DNA from: Methylophaga marina
GTDB lineage: Bacteria > Pseudomonadota > Gammaproteobacteria > Nitrosococcales > Methylophagaceae
Length of the DNA stretch: 64,000 nucleotides
NCBI RefSeq assembly: GCF_030296755.1
Contig: NZ_AP027741.1
Location: 2,047,475-2,111,474 of the forward strand
Direction of reading: 5' to 3'
Within the stretch, counting starts at the first letter, position 1; each line of letters begins with the position of its first letter. Positions 35,902 through 45,260 of the stretch are shown one piece after another. The notes under the pieces were generated by a model, which was given only the letters and a program-made list of their open reading frames with translations, was not told the origin of the DNA and made no database searches. The translations under genes and the position numbers were made by a program.

Positions 35902-37250
35902 AACAGCTAATTTCTCTTTTACTACTCAGCATTTGTCTACCCGCCTTTGCGGCTGATAAACCCGCTAACCTGGATCAGTTATTAGAACAGGTAAAACGGG
36001 AACGTGTGCTTGAGCAGCAGCAAAATCAACGGCGTGAAGCAGAATTTGCCCAAGCACATAGTGAACAAGCTAATCTTTTGGCGGAAGCCAAAAGAGAGTT
36101 AGCCGCACAAGAAAATCGTACCGAACAGCTCAACACCACTTTTAATGAACAAGAACAACGTTTAGCTGAACAACAGAACTTACTTGATGAAAAATCAGGT
36201 TCACTGGGTGAATTATTTGGGACAGTCAGACAGGTTGCTAATGACAGTCGTGGTGTCCTGGAAAGTTCAATGACCAACGTTCAACATCCTGAAAGGGTAG
36301 ACTTTCTCAATAACTTGAGTGAAAGCAAACAACAACCGACGATAGAAGAGCTACGCCAGTTGTGGTTAACACTGCAAGAAGAAATGACGGCTTCGGGCAA
36401 AGTCAAAAAATTTACCACCCCCGTTATTACAACCACCGGTGATGTTGAAGATAAAGACGTCACTCGCATTGGTGTCTTTACGGCTTTTTCTGATGGGACT
36501 TTCCTAAGATACCTGTCTGAGACCGGCAATTTAGTTGAGCTGGCAAGGCAACCTGTGGATCGCTTCAGAAACGTCGTATCTGAGTTTGAAGAGGCACAAG
36601 CAGGTGAGTTAATGCCAACCGTTGTTGATCCCACCCGTGGTGCGATCATGGCCTTGTTAGTGCAGACACCCACGCTGAAAGAACGTATTCAACAAGGTGG
36701 CTGGATTGGCTACATCATTTTAGTGCTGGGTGCTATTGGCCTCATTATCGCACTCATCCAGTTTTTATCGCTGACCAAAGATGGTCATGGCATTGCCAAA
36801 CAGCAAAAACAAAAAGAAGTCAGCGAAAAGAATCCGCTGGGACGAATTTTGTCTGTTTACAATGATCGCTTAGCACATGATGTGGAAACCTTATCTTTAA
36901 AACTGGATGAGGCTATTCTCAGAGAAATGCCTAAGTTGGAGCGCGGTTTGATTACACTAGCTATTCTAGCCGCGATTGCCCCTATGCTTGGTTTGTTGGG
37001 GACGGTTTCAGGCATGATAGAAACATTCCAATCAATCACATTATTTGGTACTGGTGATCCTAAATTAATGTCTGGTGGTATATCTCAGGCATTGGTCACT
37101 ACAGAGCTGGGGCTGGCTGTAGCGATTCCTTTATTGTTGATTCACAGTGGTTTATCAGGCAAGTCGAATCGATTAGTGCAAATTCTTGATGAAGAAAGTG
37201 CGGCTATCGTTGCTCGTAATGCGGAAAAACAACATGACCAATCTGTCTGA
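35898..37250 (+). CDS. TtpC-like MotA/TolQ/ExbB proton channel protein with periplasmic coiled coil
   Basis: 450 residues: a signal peptide (LPAFA-AD), a long Gln/Glu-rich coiled coil (about 25-105), a periplasmic domain, then an ExbB-type membrane part with three helices. These include the MLGLLGTVSGMIETFQ and GISQALVTTELGLAVAIPLLL signatures. Proteins of this layout are called TtpC in Vibrio, where TonB2 systems need them in addition to ExbB and ExbD. It overlaps the second ExbB gene by 17 bases. Confidence 0.88.
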   Translation: MKQLISLLLLSICLPAFAADKPANLDQLLEQVKRERVLEQQQNQRREAEFAQAHSEQANLLAEAKRELAAQENRTEQLNTTFNEQEQRLAEQQNLLDEKSGSLGELFGTVRQVANDSRGVLESSMTNVQHPERVDFLNNLSESKQQPTIEELRQLWLTLQEEMTASGKVKKFTTPVITTTGDVEDKDVTRIGVFTAFSDGTFLRYLSETGNLVELARQPVDRFRNVVSEFEEAQAGELMPTVVDPTRGAIMALLVQTPTLKERIQQGGWIGYIILVLGAIGLIIALIQFLSLTKDGHGIAKQQKQKEVSEKNPLGRILSVYNDRLAHDVETLSLKLDEAILREMPKLERGLITLAILAAIAPMLGLLGTVSGMIETFQSITLFGTGDPKLMSGGISQALVTTELGLAVAIPLLLIHSGLSGKSNRLVQILDEESAAIVARNAEKQHDQSV

Positions 37251-37758
37251 CGGACTTTTTCAGATTGAATTACTGATGGAAAGCGGGGGAACCGTTTTAT
37301 GGTTGATCCTGTTTTCGTCTGTATTAATGTGGACCTTAATTATTGAGCGTTATTTGTTTGTGGTGTTCACACATCCCAAACAAATGAAAAAGCGAATTCA
37401 GGAGTGGCAAGAGCGTCAGGACAGAAATAGTTGGTTTGCTGTTCAAATACGTCAAGGCATGATTACTGAAAGTCGTATTTCCCTGCAACGCTATTTGATG
37501 ACAATTCGCACACTCACCGTCGCCTTGCCCATGCTGGGCTTACTGGGCACAGTGGGTGGAATGATTCAAACATTTGATGTCATGACTGTTTTCGGTACAG
37601 GTAATGCCAGAGGCATGGCTGGTGGGATTTCTGTCGCCCTGATTACGACGATGGGCGGTCTTTTGACGGCATTATCTGGTTTGTATTTCAGCACGCAGTT
37701 AACTCAACGTACAGAACGCGAAGTCGATAAAGTGGCTGACGCCCTGCGTAGAGAGTAA
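37234..37758 (+). CDS. exbB: ExbB/TolQ-type proton channel subunit
   Basis: 174 residues from ATG 37234 with three membrane helices. The MLGLLGTVGGMIQTFDVMTVFG and GGISVALITTMGGLLTALSGL signatures form the proton-conducting part. With ExbD it uses the proton motive force to drive TonB. It lies between TtpC and ExbD. Confidence 0.93.
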   Translation: MTNLSDGLFQIELLMESGGTVLWLILFSSVLMWTLIIERYLFVVFTHPKQMKKRIQEWQERQDRNSWFAVQIRQGMITESRISLQRYLMTIRTLTVALPMLGLLGTVGGMIQTFDVMTVFGTGNARGMAGGISVALITTMGGLLTALSGLYFSTQLTQRTEREVDKVADALRRE

Positions 37759-37767
37759 AGGATAGAC

Positions 37768-38175
37768 ATGAGAAACCGACATTCCCGACGCCAAAGCGGC
37801 GGTATCGCTGAAATAAACATGACACCATTGATAGATATGGTGTTTATCTTATTAATCTTCTTTATTGTCACCAGCTCTTTTGTCAAAGAGACCGGAGTAG
37901 ACGTTAACCGACCTTCGGCCAAAACAGCTGTGAAAAAAGAGCGGGCAAATATTCTGATTTCGATTCGTGCCAATGACGAAATCTGGATGGATAAACGCCA
38001 AATTGATCGTCGTGCTGTCAGGGCTAATGTTGAGCGAATGCATGCTGAAAATCCAGAAGGTTCTGTGATCATCTTAGCGGATGAAGAAGCCAAAACCGGT
38101 CTGTTAATTGAGGTGATGGACCAGGCCCGGTTGGCGGGTGTGGCCAATGTATCTATTGCTGCTGAACGCGACTAA
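37768..38175 (+). CDS. exbD: ExbD/TolR-type protein
   Basis: 135 residues with one N-terminal membrane helix that carries the essential Asp (MTPLIDMVFILLIFFIVTSSF) and a periplasmic domain. It is the proton-coupling partner of ExbB. It is followed 11 bases later by tonB. Confidence 0.93.
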   Translation: MRNRHSRRQSGGIAEINMTPLIDMVFILLIFFIVTSSFVKETGVDVNRPSAKTAVKKERANILISIRANDEIWMDKRQIDRRAVRANVERMHAENPEGSVIILADEEAKTGLLIEVMDQARLAGVANVSIAAERD

Positions 38176-38186
38176 CGGCGGTCTTG

Positions 38187-38845
38187 ATGAGATTAGTAGT
38201 AGGTATCCTTCTGGCATTAGTGGTGAACTTTGGTCTGTTCTATTTAATGGAACACATGACCAATAGTAAAAGCATTGATAGACATGAGATTGAAGAAGTC
38301 CAGATTCTGGACTTTGTGCGTTTGAAAAAGAAGAAGCTCAACCCGAAACCAAAAAGCGAGAAGTCCCCAAAAAACCACCGCCACCGGAAGAGCCGCCACC
38401 ACCACCTGAACCGGCCGCCACTCAGGCAGATAAACCTGATGCACCTACGCCACAAATGGATATTCCTGCCATTGATGTGCCCATGAATATTACAGGCGGG
38501 CCTTATCTGGGCGATTTTGCGGCTGCTCCCAAAGCAGCGCCAGCACCAGCACCGAATAATGCGCCAATGTTAGATAATGAGGTGGTGCCACTGGTGCGTA
38601 TTCCTCCTAAATATCCTCGCGTGGCTTCCAGACGGGGTATTGAAGGTGTGGTCACGGTGACATTTATCATCACTAAAGATGGCCGAGTACGTGATCCAAA
38701 AGTCATTAAAGCTGAACCTGCTAGTGTGTTTAATGATGCGGCTTTGAGAGCAATCCTTAAATGGAAGTTCAAACCCAAGTATGTGGATGGACAAGCTGTT
38801 GAACGTCAGGCCACTCAGGAAATAGAGTTTAAATTGTCACGATGA
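38187..38845 (+). CDS. tonB: TonB-family energy transducer (frame break in an A5 run)
   Basis: One N-terminal membrane helix (MRLVVGILLALVVNFGLFYLM), a Pro/Glu/Lys-rich spacer, and a C-terminal TonB domain: PPKYPRVASRRGIEGVVTVTFIITKDGRV, then ALRAILKWKFKPKYVDG. As read, the frame leaves at LKKKKLNP. Adding one A in the run 38325-38329 restores LKKEEAQPETKK, then the PPPPEEPPPPPEP spacer, and a single protein of about 219 residues. It couples inner-membrane energy to outer-membrane receptors; no receptor gene lies in this window. Confidence 0.9.
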
Positions 38846-40073
38846 GTAAGCCATTACTAACCATATTGATTGTGCTGTTTGTCCTAGGGATAGGGACTGT
38901 CTCTGCTGCCGAAACGAAAGATGAGCAGTTTCTACTTAGTGAAGACACATATAAAGCCCTGAATCAGGCTCAAGAGCTGATGGAGAAAGAAAGCTATCCT
39001 CAAGCTCAACAGCAGCTGAATAACTTGCTCGATAAGGTGGAAAAAGGCAGCTATGAGCAAGCCGTTGTTCTGCAAACATTGGGTTTTTTATACTCCTCCC
39101 TTGAACAGTATAAAAAAGCGACGGATACATTTCAGCGCGCGTTGGACTTGGATGCCTTGCCAAAGGATGTAACGCACACGCTACGTTATAATCTGGCACA
39201 GCTACTAATTGCGGATGGCCAGTATAAAAAAGGTATTCCGCTGATGGAAGAATGGCTGTCTGCAGAAAAAAACCTGACAACACAGTCTATGTGCTTTTGG
39301 CCAGTGCCTATTATCAAATAGAAAACTTTTCAAAAGCAGCGGATAGAATCAACATCGCCATCAAAAACGATAAAACTCCCAAAGAGGACTGGTACCGCTT
39401 ATTGTTATCCTCGTACTTGTCACTGAAACACTATAAGTCTGCCATTAATGTGCTTGAGGTATTGATTACCCGATATCCGGATAAAAAAGTGTATTGGGAG
39501 CAATTGTCTGCTTTATACATGCAACAGAATAAAGAGTTCACCTCTCTTGCTGTAAAAATGCTGGCTAAACGTCTTGACCTGACAGAACCTAAAACCCTGG
39601 TCAACTTGTCAGATATGTACCGTTATCTGGCCGTGCCATTCAAAGCTGGCCAATTACTTGAACAAGGTATGCAACAAAAAGTCATCCCACGTAACTATGA
39701 CAATCTGAATAAGTTAGCTGACAGTTGGTTAGCCGCTCGGGAAAATCAGCGTGCAGCAGAGACATTAAATGTCATGATTACCATGGATAACACGGGTGAA
39801 AGCCACTTAAAACTGAGCCAAATCTATATCAGGACTGAGCAGTGGGGTAAGGTAGTAGATACGTTATCCAGTGCCATAAATAAATTAAAAGGCAATAAAC
39901 TGGGACAAACCCACCTGATGTTAGGAACGGCTTATTACCACCTGGACAATTTAGAGCAGGCAAAGGATCAGTTTATAAAAGCGGCGGCTTTTGATGCACA
40001 GAAAAAACAAGCTGGGCAGTGGTTGCAACATATTAACAGTCTGTTAGAGAAGAAAGATGAGCCGGCTGCCTGA
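38842..40073 (+). CDS. TPR-repeat protein of the TonB operon (frame break in an A7 run)
   Basis: Signal peptide MSKPLLTILIVLFVLGIGTVSA, then a series of TPR helix pairs to the C-terminus (for example AVVLQTLGFLYSSLEQYKKATDTFQRAL and LMLGTAYYHLDNLEQAKDQFIKAA). As read, the frame stops at 39321. Adding one A in the run 39266-39272 turns SAEKN into SAEKKPDNTVYVLLASAYYQ and gives one protein of about 410 residues. A TPR protein is a common last member of DUF3450-TtpC-ExbBD-TonB operons. It overlaps tonB by 4 bases and the aldolase gene by 17. Confidence 0.86.
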
Positions 40074-40626
40074 TCTGCATGAGCAAAAACAGGCACTGGT
40101 TCAACATTACAAATGGTTGCGTCAATACGGATGCAATGACTCCCACAGTGGTAATGCTTCTTTTCGCTGGCATAATGATGTCTGGGTGACGCCAACAGGT
40201 TGTTGTGCCGATACACTCAGCCCTGATGATTTGGTTCGTTGTCATCTTGATGGCCACTGCGGGGAAGGCGCTTCTCTGGATGCGCCTCTGCATATTGCTG
40301 TTTATCAACAAAACGACAAAACCCGGGCAGTATTTCATAGCCATGGACCTCATGCCGTCGCCATGACCTTAACTGGTGATGGTTTTACACCCATCGATTT
40401 TGAAGGGCAATACTACTTTCCAGTGGTCCCGATTATTCATATCAATTATGCTGAATATGTCGAAAAGGCACCCGCTGCTGTTGCGCAGACTTTAAAAAAG
40501 TATAAGGTGACAGTAGTCAGTGGCCATGGTGTCTATGCCTGTGCCGAAACGATAAATTTGGCCTATAAATGGACATGTTCACTGGAGTTGTCAGCAAAAA
40601 CAGCATGGTTAGCTAAACAAATCTGA
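40057..40626 (+). CDS. Class II aldolase/adducin-family protein
   Basis: 189 residues. The family's zinc site is suggested by HSHGPHA and a later HG in SGHGVYAC; SGNASFRW near the start is the usual substrate-phosphate loop. Members include fuculose-phosphate aldolase and methylthioribulose-1-phosphate dehydratase; which reaction applies here is not clear. It starts inside the end of the TPR gene and is followed by ovoA after an 81-base gap. Confidence 0.85.
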   Translation: MSRLPDLHEQKQALVQHYKWLRQYGCNDSHSGNASFRWHNDVWVTPTGCCADTLSPDDLVRCHLDGHCGEGASLDAPLHIAVYQQNDKTRAVFHSHGPHAVAMTLTGDGFTPIDFEGQYYFPVVPIIHINYAEYVEKAPAAVAQTLKKYKVTVVSGHGVYACAETINLAYKWTCSLELSAKTAWLAKQI

Positions 40627-40707
40627 AGTGTGTGACTTATTTTCGCAACAAATTCACAGTTCATTAGTCATAACGACACAATAAAAATACAGAGATGAGG
40701 TAGCAAT

Positions 40708-42846
40708 ATGACTGCTGAAAGCGCATTGAAAAAATATGCTTCGATGGAAAGTTCTTATTTAAGAACGCCAGTACTAGACGAAGGTAACCCAGCAGAGAAA
40801 CGTCAAGAAATTGCTGATTACTTTAATTTCACTTTCGAACGTTACGAATCTTTGTTTGCTACCTTAAGCGATGATCAAGCCTACTTTCAGAAGTCGATTC
40901 CTCTTCGTCACCCATTGATTTTTTATTTTGGTCACACGGCGACTTTTTTCGTTAATAAAATGCTGTTAGCAGGGCTGATTGATAAACGTATTGATCCTAA
41001 ATTTGAATCGATGTTTGCGGTGGGTGTGGATGAAATGAGTTGGGATGATCTCAACGATGATCATTATGACTGGCCAGCGGTTGAAGAGGTTAAAGCTTAC
41101 CGCAAGAAAGTACAGGCGATGGTCAACAAGGTGATTCGTCAGGCGCCACTCAAACTACCTATTGATTGGGAAAATCCATGGTGGTCTATCATGATGGGGA
41201 TTGAGCATGAGCAGATCCATCTTGAAACCTCTTCAGTTCTTATTCGTCAGCAACGACTGGAATGGGTAAAACCGCATCCTGCCTGGCAACCATTCAAAGA
41301 AACAAACCAAGCACCTGAGAATAGCCTGGTCGAAGTGCCTGCTGGAAAAGTGAGTTTGGGTAAACCATATTCGGATTCTATCTATGGCTGGGATAATGAA
41401 TATGGCACACACGAAGCAGAAATTGAGACCTTTCAGGCTGCTAAGTTTTTAGTCAGTAATCAGGAGTTCCTAGAGTTCGTTGAAGATGGTGGCTATAACA
41501 CCGATGAATACTGGTCTGAGGACGGTCTGCAATGGCGTCAGTTTACCCAGGCACAGCATCCCACTTTTTGGCTTGAAACCAAGCAAGGCTGGCAGTGTCG
41601 TTTGATGACTGAGGTCATTGATATGCCATGGGACTGGCCAGTTGATGTTAATTATCACGAAGCAAAAGCGTTTTGTAATTGGAAGGCAAAGCAAACAGGC
41701 CAATCCGTGCGTCTTCCAACCGAAGATGAATGGTATCGACTCTATGATGAGGCTGGACTGCAAGAATTAACCAGCGATCTCGCACCGGCAAATATTCATC
41801 TGGACTATGCGGCTTCATCTTGTCCTGTGAATTTCTTTAAACACGGTGATTGGTATGATGTCATTGGTAATGTGTGGCAATGGACTGAAACACCCATTTA
41901 TCCATTCGATGAGTTTAAAGTACATCCTATCTACGATGACTTTACGACACCGACTTTTGACGGTCGACACAACCTGATTAAAGGCGGATCATGGATTTCC
42001 TCCGGTAACGAAAGCCGCAAAGCATCTCGCTATGCTTTTCGTAAACATTTTTTCCAGCATGCCGGATTCCGTTATGTCGTGTCTGAGGCGGAGCTGGAAG
42101 AATACAGTTCTAACTATGAAACAGATACGATGCTGTCACAGTATGCAGAGTTCCATTATGGTGATGAATACCTCAATGTAGCGAATTTCCCTAAAGCACT
42201 GGCTGAGCTTGCTATTGAAATGATGGCGGGCAAAGAAATGAAAAAGGCGCTGGATTTGGGATGTTCAGTGGGTCGAGCGAGTTTTGAGTTAGCCAAACAT
42301 TTCGAACAAGTGACCGGCATTGATTTTTCAGCACGTCTTATTAATCTCGGCACGCAAATGGCTGAGCAAGGTGTGGTGCGATACACCATCACTGATGAAG
42401 GTGAGTTAGTTCACTACAATGAGCGACGCCTCGACCAACTTGGATTAGAAGACACAGCTGCTAAGGTCGAATTTTTACAGGGTGATGCCTGTAACCTGAA
42501 GCCCATATTCAAAGGTTATGACCTGATATTAGCTGCCAACCTGATTGACCGACTCTACAAACCGACACAATTTTTAGCGACGGTACATGAACGGTTGAAT
42601 CAGAATGGCTTGCTGGTACTGGCTTCGCCTTATACCTGGCTGGAAGAACACACGGAAAAAGCACATTGGTTGGGCGGCTTCAAGAAAGATGGCGAGAGCT
42701 TTACCACGCTGGATGGTTTGAAGGCGATTTTAGAACCCCATTTCGAGCTTATTCGTGGGCCGGAAGCAATCCCCTTTGTTATTCGTGAAACGAGCCGAAA
42801 ATTCCAACATACTTTATCTGAAGTGACGGTCTGGAAACGTAAATAA
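40708..42846 (+). CDS. ovoA: 5-histidylcysteine sulfoxide synthase OvoA (with methyltransferase domain)
   Basis: 712 residues in three parts: an N-terminal DinB-like iron-binding domain with HTATFF and the H-x3-H-x-E motif (HEQIHLE), a formylglycine-generating-enzyme-like domain (residues about 200-470, VPAGKVSLGKP to GGSWISSGNESR and RKHFFQHAGFRYV), and a C-terminal SAM methyltransferase (LDLGCSVGRASFELAKHFEQVTGIDFS). OvoA joins cysteine to the C5 of histidine and the fused domain can carry out the later N-methylation to ovothiol A, an antioxidant thiol-histidine. TAA overlaps the ovoB start. Confidence 0.94.
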   Translation: MTAESALKKYASMESSYLRTPVLDEGNPAEKRQEIADYFNFTFERYESLFATLSDDQAYFQKSIPLRHPLIFYFGHTATFFVNKMLLAGLIDKRIDPKFESMFAVGVDEMSWDDLNDDHYDWPAVEEVKAYRKKVQAMVNKVIRQAPLKLPIDWENPWWSIMMGIEHEQIHLETSSVLIRQQRLEWVKPHPAWQPFKETNQAPENSLVEVPAGKVSLGKPYSDSIYGWDNEYGTHEAEIETFQAAKFLVSNQEFLEFVEDGGYNTDEYWSEDGLQWRQFTQAQHPTFWLETKQGWQCRLMTEVIDMPWDWPVDVNYHEAKAFCNWKAKQTGQSVRLPTEDEWYRLYDEAGLQELTSDLAPANIHLDYAASSCPVNFFKHGDWYDVIGNVWQWTETPIYPFDEFKVHPIYDDFTTPTFDGRHNLIKGGSWISSGNESRKASRYAFRKHFFQHAGFRYVVSEAELEEYSSNYETDTMLSQYAEFHYGDEYLNVANFPKALAELAIEMMAGKEMKKALDLGCSVGRASFELAKHFEQVTGIDFSARLINLGTQMAEQGVVRYTITDEGELVHYNERRLDQLGLEDTAAKVEFLQGDACNLKPIFKGYDLILAANLIDRLYKPTQFLATVHERLNQNGLLVLASPYTWLEEHTEKAHWLGGFKKDGESFTTLDGLKAILEPHFELIRGPEAIPFVIRETSRKFQHTLSEVTVWKRK

Positions 42847-44021
42847 TGACGATAGATTTTGATCAGAAGATAGATCGAAGTTCTAGTCATAGTCTGAAAT
42901 TTGATGCCAGAGCAGCTTATTTCGGCCGGAGTGATGTGATTCCGATGTGGGTGGCGGATATGGACTTTTCTGCTCCAGAAGCCGTGACAAAGGCGCTCGT
43001 TGAACGTGCTAAGCATCCAATTTATGGGTATACGCTGCATCCTGACTCCATGTATGACGCTTTGATTGATTGGAGTGCCAAGCGTTATCAATGGCAGATA
43101 AAGCAAAGCGAGATCATAATGTGTCCTGGCGTTGTCCCTTCAATCAATGCCGTTATTGAAGCGATCACAGAGCCTGGTGACAAAGTCATTGTTCAGCCTC
43201 CCGTTTACTTTCCGTTTTTTTCATCGGTTGAGAAAAGTGGCAGGGAGTTAGTGTTAAATCCGCTTTATCTCGACAATAATCGCTACTATATTGATTTTGA
43301 GCATCTTGAACAGTGTGCACAGCAAGGTGCTAAAACATTACTTTTTTGTTCCCCTCACAATCCAGTTGGTCGGGTTTGGACACAAGAAGAATTAGCACAG
43401 TTACTTGAGCTGGCTGAGCGTTATCAGATGACTATTATCTCTGATGAAATTCATGCTGATCTGATTTTTCCTGAACAACAGCATATTGCATTGGCAACGC
43501 TGACTCAGGCCAATAATGTCATCACTACATTAGCACCCAGTAAAACATTCAATATTGCCGGTATGGGCTTATCGTCACTGATTGTCAGTGATAAGCAACA
43601 GCGCAGAGCGATTAAAGCGGTGTTTGAACAGTGGCATATTAGCCCTTCTAACCCTTTCAGCATCACCGCGTTTGAAGCGGCTTATCGTCATGGTGAAGAC
43701 TGGTTAGACCAGCTGAATATTTATATTTACAAAAATAAGAAATGGGTAGAAGATTTTCTTCAAACTCATTGCCCTCAGCTCAAGCTGATTGAGTCGGAAG
43801 GCACGTATTTATTGTGGCTCGATTGCCGTGCTTTGGGAATGGATAATGAGACACTCAAACGTTTCTTTATCGAGCAGGCCGGCGTAGGTATGAATCCAGG
43901 TTATGTCTTTGGTGATAATGGGGGAGGTTTTATGCGTCTTAATATTGGAACACGTCTCGAGATTGTCCAGCAGGCAATGAAGAGAATCGCTAGTGCCATT
44001 GATGGTATTAGTGCAAGCTGA
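42846..44021 (+). CDS. ovoB: PLP-dependent sulfoxide lyase OvoB (MalY/PatB-like)
   Basis: 391 residues of aminotransferase fold type I, MalY/PatB group: the PLP lysine is in APSKTFNIAGMGLSS, NPVGRVWT and SDEIHADL are conserved. By itself it would be called cystathionine beta-lyase-like. Direct overlap with ovoA (TAATG) makes OvoB, the enzyme cleaving the histidylcysteine sulfoxide to 5-thiohistidine, the better call. The two genes together suffice for ovothiol synthesis. Confidence 0.88.
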   Translation: MTIDFDQKIDRSSSHSLKFDARAAYFGRSDVIPMWVADMDFSAPEAVTKALVERAKHPIYGYTLHPDSMYDALIDWSAKRYQWQIKQSEIIMCPGVVPSINAVIEAITEPGDKVIVQPPVYFPFFSSVEKSGRELVLNPLYLDNNRYYIDFEHLEQCAQQGAKTLLFCSPHNPVGRVWTQEELAQLLELAERYQMTIISDEIHADLIFPEQQHIALATLTQANNVITTLAPSKTFNIAGMGLSSLIVSDKQQRRAIKAVFEQWHISPSNPFSITAFEAAYRHGEDWLDQLNIYIYKNKKWVEDFLQTHCPQLKLIESEGTYLLWLDCRALGMDNETLKRFFIEQAGVGMNPGYVFGDNGGGFMRLNIGTRLEIVQQAMKRIASAIDGISAS

Positions 44022-44098
44022 AGCATCATCTTGGCTAGCAGTCAGAACCTAATCACTAGCAAGCAAATTAATTCAGTCAGGAAACGGAGTTTACAGCG

Positions 44099-44299
44099 AT
44101 GATGAATGATGAAATTGGTGAAGCGGCAGGTGTTGTATGGACGTTCTTAAACGCGAAGGGTGAGACCTCAGCTTCACGTATATGCAAAGAGACCAAGCTT
44201 GAGGCAAAGCTGTTTCAGCGAGCTGTGGGCTGGTTAGCTAAAGAGAATAAGCTACTTATCAAGCAACAAGGGCGTACCGAATACCTTAGTTTGCGTTGA
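44099..44299 (+). CDS. Small winged helix-turn-helix protein (DUF2582-like)
   Basis: 66 residues matching the small winged-helix DUF2582 family: EIGEAAGVVWTFLNAKGETSASRI, then helix KLFQRAVGWLAKENKL and a short wing. It has no receiver or ligand domain. ATG 44099 and 44102 are both possible. The role is unknown. Its stop overlaps the convergent DUF3365 gene by 14 bases. Confidence 0.8.
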   Translation: MMNDEIGEAAGVVWTFLNAKGETSASRICKETKLEAKLFQRAVGWLAKENKLLIKQQGRTEYLSLR

Positions 44300-44876
44300 T
44301 TTTTGAGTAACGACGTTTGACTGAAAATGCGCCCCGAATATCACCCATCTTATAGCCGGTAGCCATGTCATTAGGATAGTTCTTGTCTATTATCTTGCTA
44401 ACAGGTAACGCTATCTTGCTGCCATGACATGACAGACAGACTTTATCCGTTGGGATCGCTTTCATATAACGCCAGTCATACCCTAAATCAGAGTCGACTT
44501 TTTCTATGAAGGTCAGAGATTGAATAGCTTCTCCCGTTTTTAGGCGCGTTTCAAAGTTCTGTAGAACACCTGTTTCCCAGCTGTCAGCTTCATTCTCAAG
44601 GTTGCGCACTCGCAAGCTTGTTCGATGAATATCGAGCCTGTATTTCTTCGACATTTCATCAGCGATGGTCGGTGCGACCAATTTACAGACAGAAATAGCT
44701 TCTACAGGACCGCCGTCTTTTAGCGCTGACATTAATGCTTCTTTCAGATGCGTTGATAGATCTTTGATAGCCGCCTGAGCATCACGCTCGAAAGCCGCTT
44801 GTTCATCGCTATCTGCATAGGCGGGTATGCCGAAACCCAGTGCAATAATGAGAGGGAAAAGAAGACCCAGACGCAT
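44286..44876 (-). CDS. DUF3365 (Tll0287-like) monoheme protein, exported
   Basis: 196 residues from the ATG at 44876, which gives the signal peptide MRLGLLFPLIIALGFGIPAYA-DS. A single heme-type CLSCH motif lies in the C-terminal part (KVCLSCHGSKIALP). Family members are periplasmic heme proteins proposed to act in redox or gas sensing. It directly follows ybgE (shared base at 44876) as last gene of the cyd cluster, so a link to cytochrome bd or oxygen sensing is reasonable. The frame is open upstream to 44951, but that would spoil the signal peptide. Confidence 0.8.
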   Translation of the reverse strand: MRLGLLFPLIIALGFGIPAYADSDEQAAFERDAQAAIKDLSTHLKEALMSALKDGGPVEAISVCKLVAPTIADEMSKKYRLDIHRTSLRVRNLENEADSWETGVLQNFETRLKTGEAIQSLTFIEKVDSDLGYDWRYMKAIPTDKVCLSCHGSKIALPVSKIIDKNYPNDMATGYKMGDIRGAFSVKRRYSKINAN

Positions 44877-45154
44877 TAATTGATCGCCATGTGAAAGTAG
44901 CCATAGAGCATTATGGGCCAGCATAGATAAGGACTGAGTAAAAAGTGCCATAGAGTCCTTTTTGGAGCAAAGCCCACACCATGAATAAACCCAATGCAGA
45001 TGCCGACAAGCAACAGCATTAATAAATCATGATCAGATTTACCATTTTCCATTAACAAACGGTTGGGAAAAACTAATATCGCTGCAGACAAGCCTAATGC
45101 CATTAACAGGCTAAGCAAACGAATAATAGTTTTATCTAACCAAGATTCAGTCAT
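44876..45154 (-). CDS. ybgE: Cyd operon protein YbgE
   Basis: 92 residues with three hydrophobic segments and the typical GICIGFIHGVGFAPKR region of the YbgE family. The exact role is unknown; it is co-transcribed with cydABX in many Gammaproteobacteria. It overlaps cydX by 8 bases. Confidence 0.82.
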   Translation of the reverse strand: MTESWLDKTIIRLLSLLMALGLSAAILVFPNRLLMENGKSDHDLLMLLLVGICIGFIHGVGFAPKRTLWHFLLSPYLCWPIMLYGYFHMAIN

Positions 45155-45251
45155 CCAGCGTATCCATTGGGCAGTTTTCTAACCACATGACATTGATAAT
45201 ACCTAATGCCACAGCTAATAAAATTCCAAGTATCCAGGCAAAATACCACAT
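45147..45251 (-). CDS. cydX: Cytochrome bd oxidase small subunit CydX
   Basis: 34 residues: one membrane helix starting MWYFAWILGILLAVALG, then NVMWLENC and an acidic tail ending DTLDD. CydX stabilises the cytochrome bd heme site. Starts 9 bases after the cydB stop, with AGGAAC upstream. Confidence 0.92.
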   Translation of the reverse strand: MWYFAWILGILLAVALGIINVMWLENCPMDTLDD

Positions 45252-45260
45252 AACAGGTTC

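Noticed and set aside
38936-39283. 115-codon minus-strand ORF opposite the TPR gene
   Set aside because: It lies within the tonB-TPR operon on the wrong strand and has no supporting signals.
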